From Crenothrix polyspora (GTDB taxonomy: Bacteria; Pseudomonadota; Gammaproteobacteria; Methylococcales; Methylomonadaceae): a DNA stretch of 5,421 bases. The position numbers and the translations under genes are program-made. The notes beneath the pieces are model-generated. The model was not told the DNA's origin and searched no databases. It saw only the letters and a program-made list of their open reading frames with translations. The stretch lies in assembly GCA_945903675.1 (NCBI GenBank), contig CAMDOP010000232.1, forward strand, positions 1 to 5,421, given 5' to 3'. This document shows positions 1-5,233 of the stretch, one piece after another (positions within the stretch are counted from its first letter, which is position 1; each line of letters begins with the position of its first letter).

Positions 1-155
1 GCACCTAATGCCTTGCCTTTTTTATACAATTGACTATTTGGATGACACAACAACCATGAATTATGCTGGTTATTATTGAGATAATTAACTTCTAAAGCGG
101 TTCTAAACTCCTGGCCGCCCCAATTCATACTACATTCTGTGTGAAGTACATTCAT
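1..155 (-). CDS. Glycosyltransferase family 4, N-terminal fragment
   Basis: Only the first 51 codons lie in the window; the gene runs off the left edge. The protein starts MNVLHTECSMNWGGQEFRT and continues with a second strand-like segment (SWLLCHPNSQLYKKG). This is the typical first beta-alpha-beta unit of a GT-B fold family 4 glycosyltransferase, with the W-G-G-Q-E glycine loop after strand 1 that lies near the donor phosphates. Such enzymes transfer a sugar from a nucleotide donor on the cytoplasmic side of the inner membrane. The ATG overlaps the stop of the upstream heptosyltransferase in an ATGA arrangement, so the two are probably translationally coupled and act on the same glycan, most simply the lipopolysaccharide core. 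Donor and acceptor cannot be told from the fragment. The family call is fairly firm; the pathway is inferred from the neighbour. Confidence 0.82.
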   Translation of the reverse strand, partial: MNVLHTECSMNWGGQEFRTALEVNYLNNNQHNSWLLCHPNSQLYKKGKALG

Positions 156-1243
156 GTTTTTTTATCTTTTTGTAATATCGACAAGGCAATAGCTCGTATT
201 TTTTTAACTGATAGTTTGCTAAGGCAATCACTATGACTTAAGCGATGACGATCACAACCTTCTAAATCACAAGGCACACAAGCACCCGCACCTTGTATTA
301 AATAAACATTGTTTACTTGTTGATCGCCAATTTTATTAAAGGGATTAAGCTCTGACTGATAATTGATAGGAAAAGGCGCCCATTTCACAGGATTAGTCGG
401 TCCGAACAGAGCAAGCACTGGAATTCCGGTGGCCGCTGCTAAGTGAGTAATACCGGTATCAGGCCCAATATATAATTTTGCTTTAGAAATGATAGTGGCC
501 AATTGAGCCAAGGACACAAAACCTGCCAAATTGATCGTACCCTCAGGTAATCGACGTTCAATAGCCGCAACATAATCAAGTTCTTGCTGTGCTGGCCCGC
601 ATGATAATACCAAGGACAAACCCAGCTCATGCAGATAATGCCCTAGCTCTATCCAAGCATCACTCGTCCATTGTTTATAAGTCCACTGTGGATGTGGATG
701 TAAGACCACATAATCTTTATTAGCGCTTATAAAAGGATATTGTTTTACTAGTTGCTCGCTATCGCTAAGTTGCGGAGGAATCAAAGTTAAATGTTTTTTA
801 ATCTTGAGCGCATCCAGTAACTTCAAATGCTGCAAAACGGTGTGAGTGTTGTCATCAAACTCAAGCCAATGCTGAACAAAGTAACGTTTCCACCAGCCAG
901 TGGTGTTTTTCGACGGTACAAGCGCAACTCGTGTAGAGGCCGCTAGCAAGCCATAAAGAAACGGGCGATCTCCCGATTGCGTCACCATAGCAAGATCATA
1001 TCGTCTAAATAACAGAGGCAACAATCGACGATAATCTGCAAGCTTTGGGCGGTTAACTGTCGTCAATATTTGATTAATATCTGGATTGCCTTCAAGCATA
1101 GCTAGGGTATTAGCATATACCAGCACATCTACTTGAGCTTCAGGATAAGCAAGCTTTAATGAATGAATTAAGGGTGTCGTTAATAATACGTCACCCAGAA
1201 ATCGCATAGCAATGACTAAAATTCTTTTGGGTTTAGGCTGCAA
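152..1243 (-). CDS. ADP-heptose:LPS heptosyltransferase (GT9, WaaQ/RfaQ-like)
   Basis: A 363-residue GT-B glycosyltransferase of family 9, full length for the family. It should transfer a heptose from ADP-heptose to the inner core of lipopolysaccharide in the cytoplasm. The N-terminal motif RILVIAMRFLGDVLLTTP (residues 7-24) carries the candidate catalytic Asp (D18). It resembles E. coli RfaQ (heptosyltransferase III), which has MRFHGDMLLTTP at this place. The C-terminal nucleotide-binding segment, residues 260-290, holds GPDTGITHLAAATG followed by LFGPTNP; K190 sits where the family has a conserved lysine. A Cys quartet (C322, C325, C330, C340) follows, a pattern often seen in GT9 enzymes. 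The start is TTG: no in-frame ATG exists before residue 13, which lies inside the first strand, and an in-frame TAA lies 21 bases upstream. A GGA at 1254-1256 can serve as ribosome site. The 3' end overlaps the next gene by 4 bases. Family is firm; acceptor specificity is inferred from RfaQ likeness. Confidence 0.9.
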   Translation of the reverse strand: MQPKPKRILVIAMRFLGDVLLTTPLIHSLKLAYPEAQVDVLVYANTLAMLEGNPDINQILTTVNRPKLADYRRLLPLLFRRYDLAMVTQSGDRPFLYGLLAASTRVALVPSKNTTGWWKRYFVQHWLEFDDNTHTVLQHLKLLDALKIKKHLTLIPPQLSDSEQLVKQYPFISANKDYVVLHPHPQWTYKQWTSDAWIELGHYLHELGLSLVLSCGPAQQELDYVAAIERRLPEGTINLAGFVSLAQLATIISKAKLYIGPDTGITHLAAATGIPVLALFGPTNPVKWAPFPINYQSELNPFNKIGDQQVNNVYLIQGAGACVPCDLEGCDRHRLSHSDCLSKLSVKKIRAIALSILQKDKKT

Positions 1244-1288
1244 AGATTTGTAGTCCGTTATTTAGAAAGCATCAATATTAGTTTGAGA

Positions 1289-1306
1289 GAATAAGCGGGC
1301 TTATTC
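1289..1306. repeat. Perfect palindrome between two minus-strand genes
   Basis: GAATAAGC and GCTTATTC (8 bp each) are separated by 2 bases in the 86-base gap between the superoxide-reductase-like gene and the heptosyltransferase gene. In RNA it would form a short hairpin of about 7 bp with a 4-base loop. No T-run follows on either strand, so it is not a standard intrinsic terminator. It may be a transcript-stabilising or processing hairpin, or an operator. The role is unknown. Confidence 0.45.
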
Positions 1307-1329
1307 CATCGAGCGGATTACCCTTTTAT

Positions 1330-1758
1330 TTATACTTCAGCTGAATTCAACCAAAGATCATGTTTATTACATAAGCTCAGCACATAAAGCGTGCCGCTAT
1401 AGTCTTTTAGTGTAAAAGTCGATAAAGCAGCACTGTCTTTAGTAGGATCAAACAGATGTTCATCTAAAAACTTTTGCTTACTATCTAATAATACGTGCTT
1501 AACAATATAGTGTTCATAGCCTTTCATTTCATGTGCAGTGACTACTTTTACTGTGACTACATTACCCACTTTTTCTATATCAATGCTAGGTAAATGTGTG
1601 GCTACTTTACCACTCCAGCGACCTGCATCTTCCTTGGTGTAATAGATATCACTACTACCTTTGACGGGTTTATAAGCATTAGCTAATGCCATAGTAGGAT
1701 TCACTACGCTAGCCACTACGCCAGCGGTACTTAAACGCATAAAATCACGACGTTCCAT
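1330..1758 (-). CDS. Tat-exported desulfoferrodoxin-family (superoxide reductase-like) protein
   Basis: A 142-residue protein that begins with a twin-arginine signal (ERRDFMRLSTAG, then a hydrophobic stretch and a likely cut after ALANA near residue 28). Export by the Tat system fits a cofactor loaded in the cytoplasm. The mature part is a single desulfoferrodoxin/neelaredoxin iron domain. The expected ligands of the Fe(His4Cys) centre are visible: H55, H76, H83, C130 and H133, with the hallmark C-N-x-H motif at 130-133 (CNKHDLW) and EHYI at 82-85. Superoxide reductases of this fold reduce superoxide to hydrogen peroxide. Two differences stand out: the usual E-K-H before the first ligand reads A-T-H here, and the two middle histidines are 7 rather than 6 residues apart compared with the Pyrococcus enzyme. 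There is no N-terminal rubredoxin-like Cys4 domain. ATG start with AAGAGAG upstream (1764-1770). The fold is firm, superoxide reductase activity less so. Confidence 0.85.
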   Translation of the reverse strand: MERRDFMRLSTAGVVASVVNPTMALANAYKPVKGSSDIYYTKEDAGRWSGKVATHLPSIDIEKVGNVVTVKVVTAHEMKGYEHYIVKHVLLDSKQKFLDEHLFDPTKDSAALSTFTLKDYSGTLYVLSLCNKHDLWLNSAEV

Positions 1759-1782
1759 ATTTTCTCTCTTATTTAAACGTTA

Positions 1783-1788
1783 ATTGTA
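1783..1788 (-). promoter_or_regulatory. Possible -10 element for the superoxide-reductase-like gene
   Basis: TACAAT on the minus strand lies 24 bases before the ATG at 1758, in the 70-base gap behind the membrane-protein gene. It matches five of six bases of the sigma-70 -10 consensus. No convincing -35 hexamer sits 16-18 bases upstream, so the call is weak; the gene may also be read from upstream promoters. Confidence 0.25.
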
Positions 1789-1828
1789 GTTCGATTGAAA
1801 ACGATTCAGCTGAGTATCGTATCACAGG

Positions 1829-2614
1829 CTAATCATTACCTAAGCTCTGATAAGCCGCCTTTCTAGCTTTGACAGACCGGAAACCTTCATGTGCTGTTTT
1901 GAAAGCCTTTAAAATTATGGGCGCTCCGCCAATAGCCACTGCATCCACTAAACAATACCAAGCTGCAACACCGCTAGGAGGATTACCTTGCGGCAAGTTT
2001 AATACCGGATCAATAGCTGCCCATTTCCAAGTACCCACAGCCGTACCAATTAATTCCAGCCAAGTAGTAATAAAAAAAGCCGCTAGATAAACCATGGGCG
2101 AGCGCCCTTTAAATAGATAAATCAAGAATACGCAAAACAGCAAAGCTCCAACATAATCCCCTTGTTCGGGAATACCACTCACACCCCATAATGACCATAA
2201 GCCACATACAGCTAGAACAAATACGGTAATTTCTCGAGCATATCGTAGAAACAAACCCGAACGCGCCAAGGCCACTGCGGTTAAATACACCATACCATGA
2301 CCCGGAGGCACATAAGAGGGCACGTTACCAAAACGATAGGTATAACCACCCATAAAAGGTGAGGCAAAATGTTCACCTATCGTTGCAAAAATGACAGCAA
2401 TAACCACCTGCATTCTGACTTCTCTGTTTTCACCCAGCAATAAGCCTATTAAGAAAACCCAGCCGCTGACACCGAGTGCGTTTTGTTTTTCTATACTGGC
2501 ATTGGCATCACTGATCAAACAAACCGCCACACAAAAAAAAGTAAAGATAGCTATAACATAATCACGCTTTTTATGAGGATAGAGAATACCTTTAATAGGG
2601 AAATGACGTAGCAC
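1829..2614 (-). CDS. Uncharacterised multi-pass inner-membrane protein
   Basis: I do not recognise a named family with certainty. The 261 residues hold about seven or eight hydrophobic segments: near 17-36, 46-61, 67-83, 107-123, 128-145, 153-169, 173-196 and 214-235. Both ends are basic or polar. Polar motifs lie inside or next to the membrane segments and look like an active or binding site: G-E-H at 80-82, YTYRFG at 91-96, PPGHG at 103-107, LELIGT at 186-191 followed by W196 and W198, NPPSG at 211-215 and D224. The start is GTG: AAGAGG (2620-2625) lies 5 bases upstream and the first internal Met is residue 68. It lies 45 bases behind yqaA with no terminator between, so the two are probably cotranscribed. 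The arrangement of membrane-embedded acidic residues and aromatic motifs is loosely reminiscent of lipid- or carotenoid-modifying membrane enzymes, but I cannot assign a function. Confidence 0.82.
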   Translation of the reverse strand: MLRHFPIKGILYPHKKRDYVIAIFTFFCVAVCLISDANASIEKQNALGVSGWVFLIGLLLGENREVRMQVVIAVIFATIGEHFASPFMGGYTYRFGNVPSYVPPGHGMVYLTAVALARSGLFLRYAREITVFVLAVCGLWSLWGVSGIPEQGDYVGALLFCVFLIYLFKGRSPMVYLAAFFITTWLELIGTAVGTWKWAAIDPVLNLPQGNPPSGVAAWYCLVDAVAIGGAPIILKAFKTAHEGFRSVKARKAAYQSLGND

Positions 2615-2619
2615 AATAA

Positions 2620-2625
2620 CCTCTT
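2620..2625 (-). promoter_or_regulatory. Ribosome binding site supporting the GTG start
   Basis: AAGAGG on the minus strand ends 5 bases before the GTG at 2612-2614. The nearest in-frame ATG is 67 codons inside the protein, after two membrane segments, so this site decides the start of the membrane-protein gene. Confidence 0.6.
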
Positions 2626-2659
2626 AACTTTTTAATCAACAAAATCTTTACCCTTAATA

Positions 2660-3085
2660 TCATACAAACACCCAAGCAAGCAGGGCATATCTAAGCAGTT
2701 TCCCTAAAAATATCACTAAACAAGCAGGCAATAAAGGCAGTTTTAACCAGCCACCGGCAAAACATAAGGCATCACCTATAATAGGTAACCAAGAAAAAAA
2801 TAATATCCAAACGCCTCTTTTTTGCACCAGCGCCAAAGCTTTTTGTTTCTGTTCTGGTAACAATTTAGCGACGGGGTATTTTTTAGCCGCCATAACACCT
2901 AACCCCCAAGTCGTCATAGCACCTAAGGTATTACCTACGGTAGCAACAACTAACAACTGAACAATGGGATGATGGCCTTCTGATACCAAATAAGCCAAAA
3001 CAGCTTCTGAACCACCGGGAGCAACTGTAGAGGATATAAAGGCACTGATAAACAGCCCCCAAATACCCGTTAATGTTTCTAGCAT
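2660..3085 (-). CDS. yqaA: YqaA family inner-membrane protein (DedA/VTT-like)
   Basis: A 141-residue integral membrane protein close to E. coli YqaA in length and motif order. Visible shared positions are the re-entrant-type motif P23-G-G-S-E27, G51-N-T-L-G55, the stretch FFSWLPIIGD at 96-105, and G128-K-x-x-R132 near the C-terminus. Hydrophobic segments lie near 5-22, 41-65, 92-113 and 117-141. The wider DedA/SNARE-associated (VTT) superfamily includes lipid scramblases and flippases and affects membrane potential and envelope integrity; the role of YqaA itself is not established. The ATG is preceded by GAGAG at 3090-3094, only 4 bases away, and a strong intrinsic terminator ends at the same place. 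Expression therefore probably depends on read-through or a promoter inside the upstream gene. The next gene starts 45 bases downstream. Confidence 0.88.
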   Translation of the reverse strand: MLETLTGIWGLFISAFISSTVAPGGSEAVLAYLVSEGHHPIVQLLVVATVGNTLGAMTTWGLGVMAAKKYPVAKLLPEQKQKALALVQKRGVWILFFSWLPIIGDALCFAGGWLKLPLLPACLVIFLGKLLRYALLAWVFV

Positions 3086-3094
3086 TTTTCTCTC

Positions 3095-3127
3095 AAAAAA
3101 AAGCCCTGCAACCGAAGATAACAGGGC
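3095..3127 (-). terminator. Rho-independent terminator after the cupredoxin gene
   Basis: On the minus strand, GCCCTG (3122-3127 on the plus strand as CAGGGC) pairs with CAGGGC (3103-3108), with an intervening 13-base part that can close on a C-UUCG-G cap, and is followed directly by eight T (3095-3102). This is a classic hairpin plus U-tract. It begins about 20 bases after the stop codon of the cupredoxin gene and ends 9 bases before the yqaA ATG. Confidence 0.88.
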
Positions 3128-3145
3128 ATTTAAAGTTATTAGCTT

Positions 3146-4054
3146 TTATTTTTTAGGCAAAATCTTATGCTTATTAGCCATAATCATCTTCATTAAGCTA
3201 GCCAGCCACTTTACTAATGAATCAAAACTGGTTCTTAATAAATCAAAAACATAAGTAACGACTTCTGCAGCACTCATACCTTTAAATTTGCGCGCTAAAA
3301 AAGGTGATATCAGTAGCCCTATGGCTAAACCAATGACTGTTACGCCGGTAATACTTGAATCATCTGGAGCGGGGGCTTTCACAACTGGCTTTACTGGCGG
3401 CGCTATTGCAACCGCTTTAGCTGCAGTCGCTGCATCGGCTTCAGCTTTAATGGCTAACTCAGGCAAGGTCGCCTTGTAATCATCTGCGACAATATACGCA
3501 GTTACACCGGGAATACTGGGTAAATCACCATCCCCTTTGCCCACTTTGAGTTGGGCTTTCATGCCTTTTTCCATGTGCTGCGCAATGTCGCAATGCACTA
3601 AATAAGTTTTATCACCTGGGGGTAAAATCAAGGTTCCTGATATTTTTGAAGGACCTGAAGCCTCTAAGTGAAACATACCTTTAGGGTATAAATATTTGGG
3701 TAATCCATGCATCATCCACTGATGACGTATATTATCTTCATTAACAAAATGCACCGTTAGCTTGGTACAAGGCTTGAAGTTAAATTCCTGAGTATCAAAT
3801 GCGAACATTCTGCCTGGAAACTTCTCGGCATATTTGTGTCCTGCATGTACGGTAATTTCTTTGGTTTCTGAGATGCGATCACAGCCGCCTGGTAAAGTAT
3901 CGGCATTTTGCCCCATTACCATACCGCCTGCCATGTCCATCAGATGGCCATCGCCGTGATTCATAAGCATACCGTCATGATCTTCATAATCTTGAGCCAA
4001 CACAGGCACAGAAAAAAGCATTAACAGCACACCAACCGACAATAACTTTACCAT
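3146..4054 (-). CDS. Membrane-anchored periplasmic cupredoxin with Met/His-rich N-terminus
   Basis: A 302-residue exported copper protein. A signal peptide covers residues 1-20 (cut after PVLA). Residues 26-47 are rich in Met and His (M29, M31, M39, M41, M45, M47; H26, H33, H37), as in periplasmic copper carriers. A single cupredoxin domain spans about 58-172. Its copper ligands read as in the last domain of multicopper oxidases: H111 in HQWMMHG, then HCDIAQHMEKGM with C155, H160 and M165 (C-x4-H-x4-M). A conserved-looking Cys pair, C58 and C96, may form a disulfide. An Ala/Pro/Lys-rich linker (about 195-232) leads to one membrane helix (236-254) and a 48-residue basic, amphipathic tail. A mononuclear type 1 copper site should carry electrons or bind copper rather than reduce oxygen. 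AGAGG at 4064-4068 lies 9 bases before the ATG. It follows the 204-residue anchored protein but has a terminator on each side. The electron partner is unknown. Confidence 0.85.
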   Translation of the reverse strand: MVKLLSVGVLLMLFSVPVLAQDYEDHDGMLMNHGDGHLMDMAGGMVMGQNADTLPGGCDRISETKEITVHAGHKYAEKFPGRMFAFDTQEFNFKPCTKLTVHFVNEDNIRHQWMMHGLPKYLYPKGMFHLEASGPSKISGTLILPPGDKTYLVHCDIAQHMEKGMKAQLKVGKGDGDLPSIPGVTAYIVADDYKATLPELAIKAEADAATAAKAVAIAPPVKPVVKAPAPDDSSITGVTVIGLAIGLLISPFLARKFKGMSAAEVVTYVFDLLRTSFDSLVKWLASLMKMIMANKHKILPKK

Positions 4055-4096
4055 TATTTATTTCCTCTTTAATTCTTAATAAAATCGGCCCCCATT

Positions 4097-4149
4097 AAAA
4101 ATAGGCCCAGTTGCACACAGCTACGAAGGAGTGCATACAACAGGCCTAT
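4097..4149 (-). terminator. Long-stem intrinsic terminator between the two exported genes
   Basis: On the minus strand ATAGGCC (4143-4149) pairs with GGCCTAT (4101-4107); an inner 5-bp stem, TGCAC (4131-4135) with GTGCA (4112-4116), extends it after an asymmetric internal loop. Five T follow (4097-4101, the first shared with the stem). It lies about 40 bases after the stop of the 204-residue protein and 42 bases before the cupredoxin ATG. It may end transcription only partly, which would set the ratio of the two products. Confidence 0.75.
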
Positions 4150-4187
4150 CAGGGTCAATCACGCAGGTAAAACATGCGACGATTTAA

Positions 4188-4802
4188 TCAATCTTTAACT
4201 TTACCAATGATTTCATCGACTTTACGTTTAAAACCAGCATTTGACAGATACAACACATATAAACCAGCAAAAGCAAAAAACGCATAAAGTAGCATACTGT
4301 TTCTGCTAACTTGCTGTCCACCACCGGCCTTAAAGCCCATGTGTACGTCTAATCTCTCACCTTGTGTGCGATTTTCAGTATCAGTAGGATCTGGAACCAA
4401 AGTAATATGGATCAAATATTGACCAGCCTCAGGCACACCATTTGGCAATTCTAAATTAATAGAGCCTTTTTTATGCTTAGCACTAGGTAAGAAAAATACA
4501 CGCGTACCTTCTGGCTCTTTAGTGACTTCGAACTCAACCAACATGTTTCTATATTTCATGTCCTGATAGTCGAAAACTAACTGAGTTAAAGTATCTATAC
4601 CTGGTAAGTTACCGCAAAACTCTTCAGCTGGAAATGCCTTAGGTTGATAAGCTGTGTAATGAATCCAATGTGTAGGTTGCAATTCAAATTTACATTGATC
4701 CGTATCGGTACCTGCTGCACCTCCATGCGCCCATACTGATGCCGAGAATAACACCCCCAAAAGTACAAGGTAAACCTTATTTAATAACTGCGCTGTGTTC
4801 AT
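4188..4802 (-). CDS. Uncharacterised exported protein, C-terminal membrane anchor, mature N-terminal His
   Basis: The 204 residues start with a Sec signal peptide; the best cut is after SASVWA (residue 25), which leaves HGGAAG as the mature N-terminus. The periplasmic part (26-168) has two cysteines, C37 and C63, that could form a disulfide. It also holds many histidines (H26, H45, H48, H110, H132, H154), the motif THWIHYTAYQP at 44-54 and a beta-rich stretch to about 157. One membrane helix (about 170-187) is followed by a short basic cytoplasmic tail. I recall uncharacterised proteobacterial proteins with a similar HGG start and AYQP/EEFC motifs, but no function. Its neighbour is the anchored cupredoxin with the same topology, so a copper-related role is a reasonable guess. 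An AmoD/PmoD-type protein is another possibility I cannot confirm. GGGAAGG (4807-4813) precedes the ATG by 4 bases. Confidence 0.8.
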   Translation of the reverse strand: MNTAQLLNKVYLVLLGVLFSASVWAHGGAAGTDTDQCKFELQPTHWIHYTAYQPKAFPAEEFCGNLPGIDTLTQLVFDYQDMKYRNMLVEFEVTKEPEGTRVFFLPSAKHKKGSINLELPNGVPEAGQYLIHITLVPDPTDTENRTQGERLDVHMGFKAGGGQQVSRNSMLLYAFFAFAGLYVLYLSNAGFKRKVDEIIGKVKD

Positions 4803-4858
4803 AATACCTTCCCGTTTCGATAAATACTTATTATTATGTATAAAATTTCTCTTGCGCC

Positions 4859-4870
4859 ATTAAGCTTAAT
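4859..4870. promoter_or_regulatory. Perfect 12-bp palindrome upstream of the exported-protein gene
   Basis: ATTAAGCTTAAT is its own reverse complement and sits 57 bases before the ATG at 4802, just upstream of the AT-rich candidate -10 area. Its core reappears twice, as TTAAGCTAAT, before pgi. A palindrome here suits an operator for a dimeric regulator, though in AT-rich DNA it could arise by chance. Confidence 0.35.
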
Positions 4871-5114
4871 TTAACCAACAATAATGTGCGCAGCTATGGA
4901 TCGGAGCTATAGCACTGCAAACTCTAGCACACCCCTCAGGCTAAATAAAGCAATTGATAGAAAACTAAACCACTATCAGGTTATTGTGGCTCGTACAGCC
5001 TATATTTAGTGAGTAATAATCAGAAAAATGATATCACTTGAGGCAATCAATATCTCATTTAGGCCTGATCATTCATACATAAAATCCACTATAACTAGAC
5101 GCTTTTAATGAGCG

Positions 5115-5211
5115 TTAAGCTAATATTAATTTCATAAATATCGCTCGTAAATAGCAATACAATTATTGTGCTATTGCTATCCGCTCTTGCTTTTCGTAGA
5201 CTTAAGCTAAT
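5115..5211 (+). repeat. Pair of direct repeats TTAAGCTAAT before pgi
   Basis: TTAAGCTAAT occurs at 5115-5124 and 5202-5211; both copies continue with TAATTT after a 2-base difference (ATTAATTT against TAATTT). The second copy ends 22 bases before the pgi start. Spacing between copies is 87 bases, about eight helical turns. Possible paired operator or a small duplication. Confidence 0.35.
5151..5180. promoter_or_regulatory. 9-bp inverted repeat upstream of pgi
   Basis: ATAGCAATA (5151-5159) and TATTGCTAT (5172-5180) are perfect inverted copies around a 12-base spacer, itself partly symmetric (CAAT-T-ATTG at 5160-5168). The arm centres are 21 bases apart, two turns of the helix, which suits binding by a dimer. 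No T-run follows, so it does not look like a terminator. It ends 53 bases before the pgi ATG and could be an operator or a leader hairpin. Confidence 0.5.
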
Positions 5212-5233
5212 TAATTTAAACGGAGCCTCAAAC

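Larger units (their letters stand above)
4803..5233. other. Divergent intergenic region, 431 bases
   Basis: No convincing reading frame or structural RNA is visible between the minus-strand exported-protein gene and pgi. The stretch is AT-rich and should contain at least two divergent promoters. An AT-rich patch (TATACATAAT on the minus strand, 4833-4842) is a candidate -10 area for the 204-residue protein. TATAAC at 5090-5095 is a candidate -10 for pgi, which would give a leader of more than 100 bases. Neither has a good -35. It also holds the palindrome, the direct repeats and the inverted repeat listed separately. Confidence 0.5.

Noticed and set aside
439..630. Open frame of 63 codons on the minus strand inside the heptosyltransferase gene
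   Set aside because: It lies in another frame of a well-supported GT9 gene and its translation shows no recognisable domain.
1801..1820. Possible terminator behind the membrane-protein gene (ACGAT and ATCGT arms, four T on the minus strand)
   Set aside because: The stem has only 5 pairs, the loop is poorly formed and the T-run is short; too weak to call.
1869..2090. Open frame of 73 codons on the plus strand opposite the membrane-protein gene
   Set aside because: It is antisense to a clear multi-pass membrane protein and has no recognisable motif.
3288..3479. Ala/Gly-rich open frame of 63 codons on the plus strand
   Set aside because: It mirrors the Ala/Pro-rich linker and membrane helix of the cupredoxin gene, whose composition removes stops on the opposite strand.
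3146..4054. Nitrosocyanin, nitrous oxide reductase CuA domain or true multicopper oxidase
   Set aside because: The C-x4-H-x4-M pattern does not fit the CuA C-x3-C pattern; the Met ligand argues against the Glu-ligated nitrosocyanin site; and only one cupredoxin domain without a full trinuclear set is present.
4188..4802. AmoD/PmoD or CopC assignment for the 204-residue exported protein
   Set aside because: Signal peptide, C-terminal anchor and N-terminal His are suggestive, but I could not see motifs that settle either family, and no amo/pmo or copD gene is in the window.
4892..4910. AGCTAT direct repeat (4892-4897 and 4905-4910) in the intergenic region
   Set aside because: Six-base repeats at this spacing are expected by chance and no gene or promoter element depends on them.
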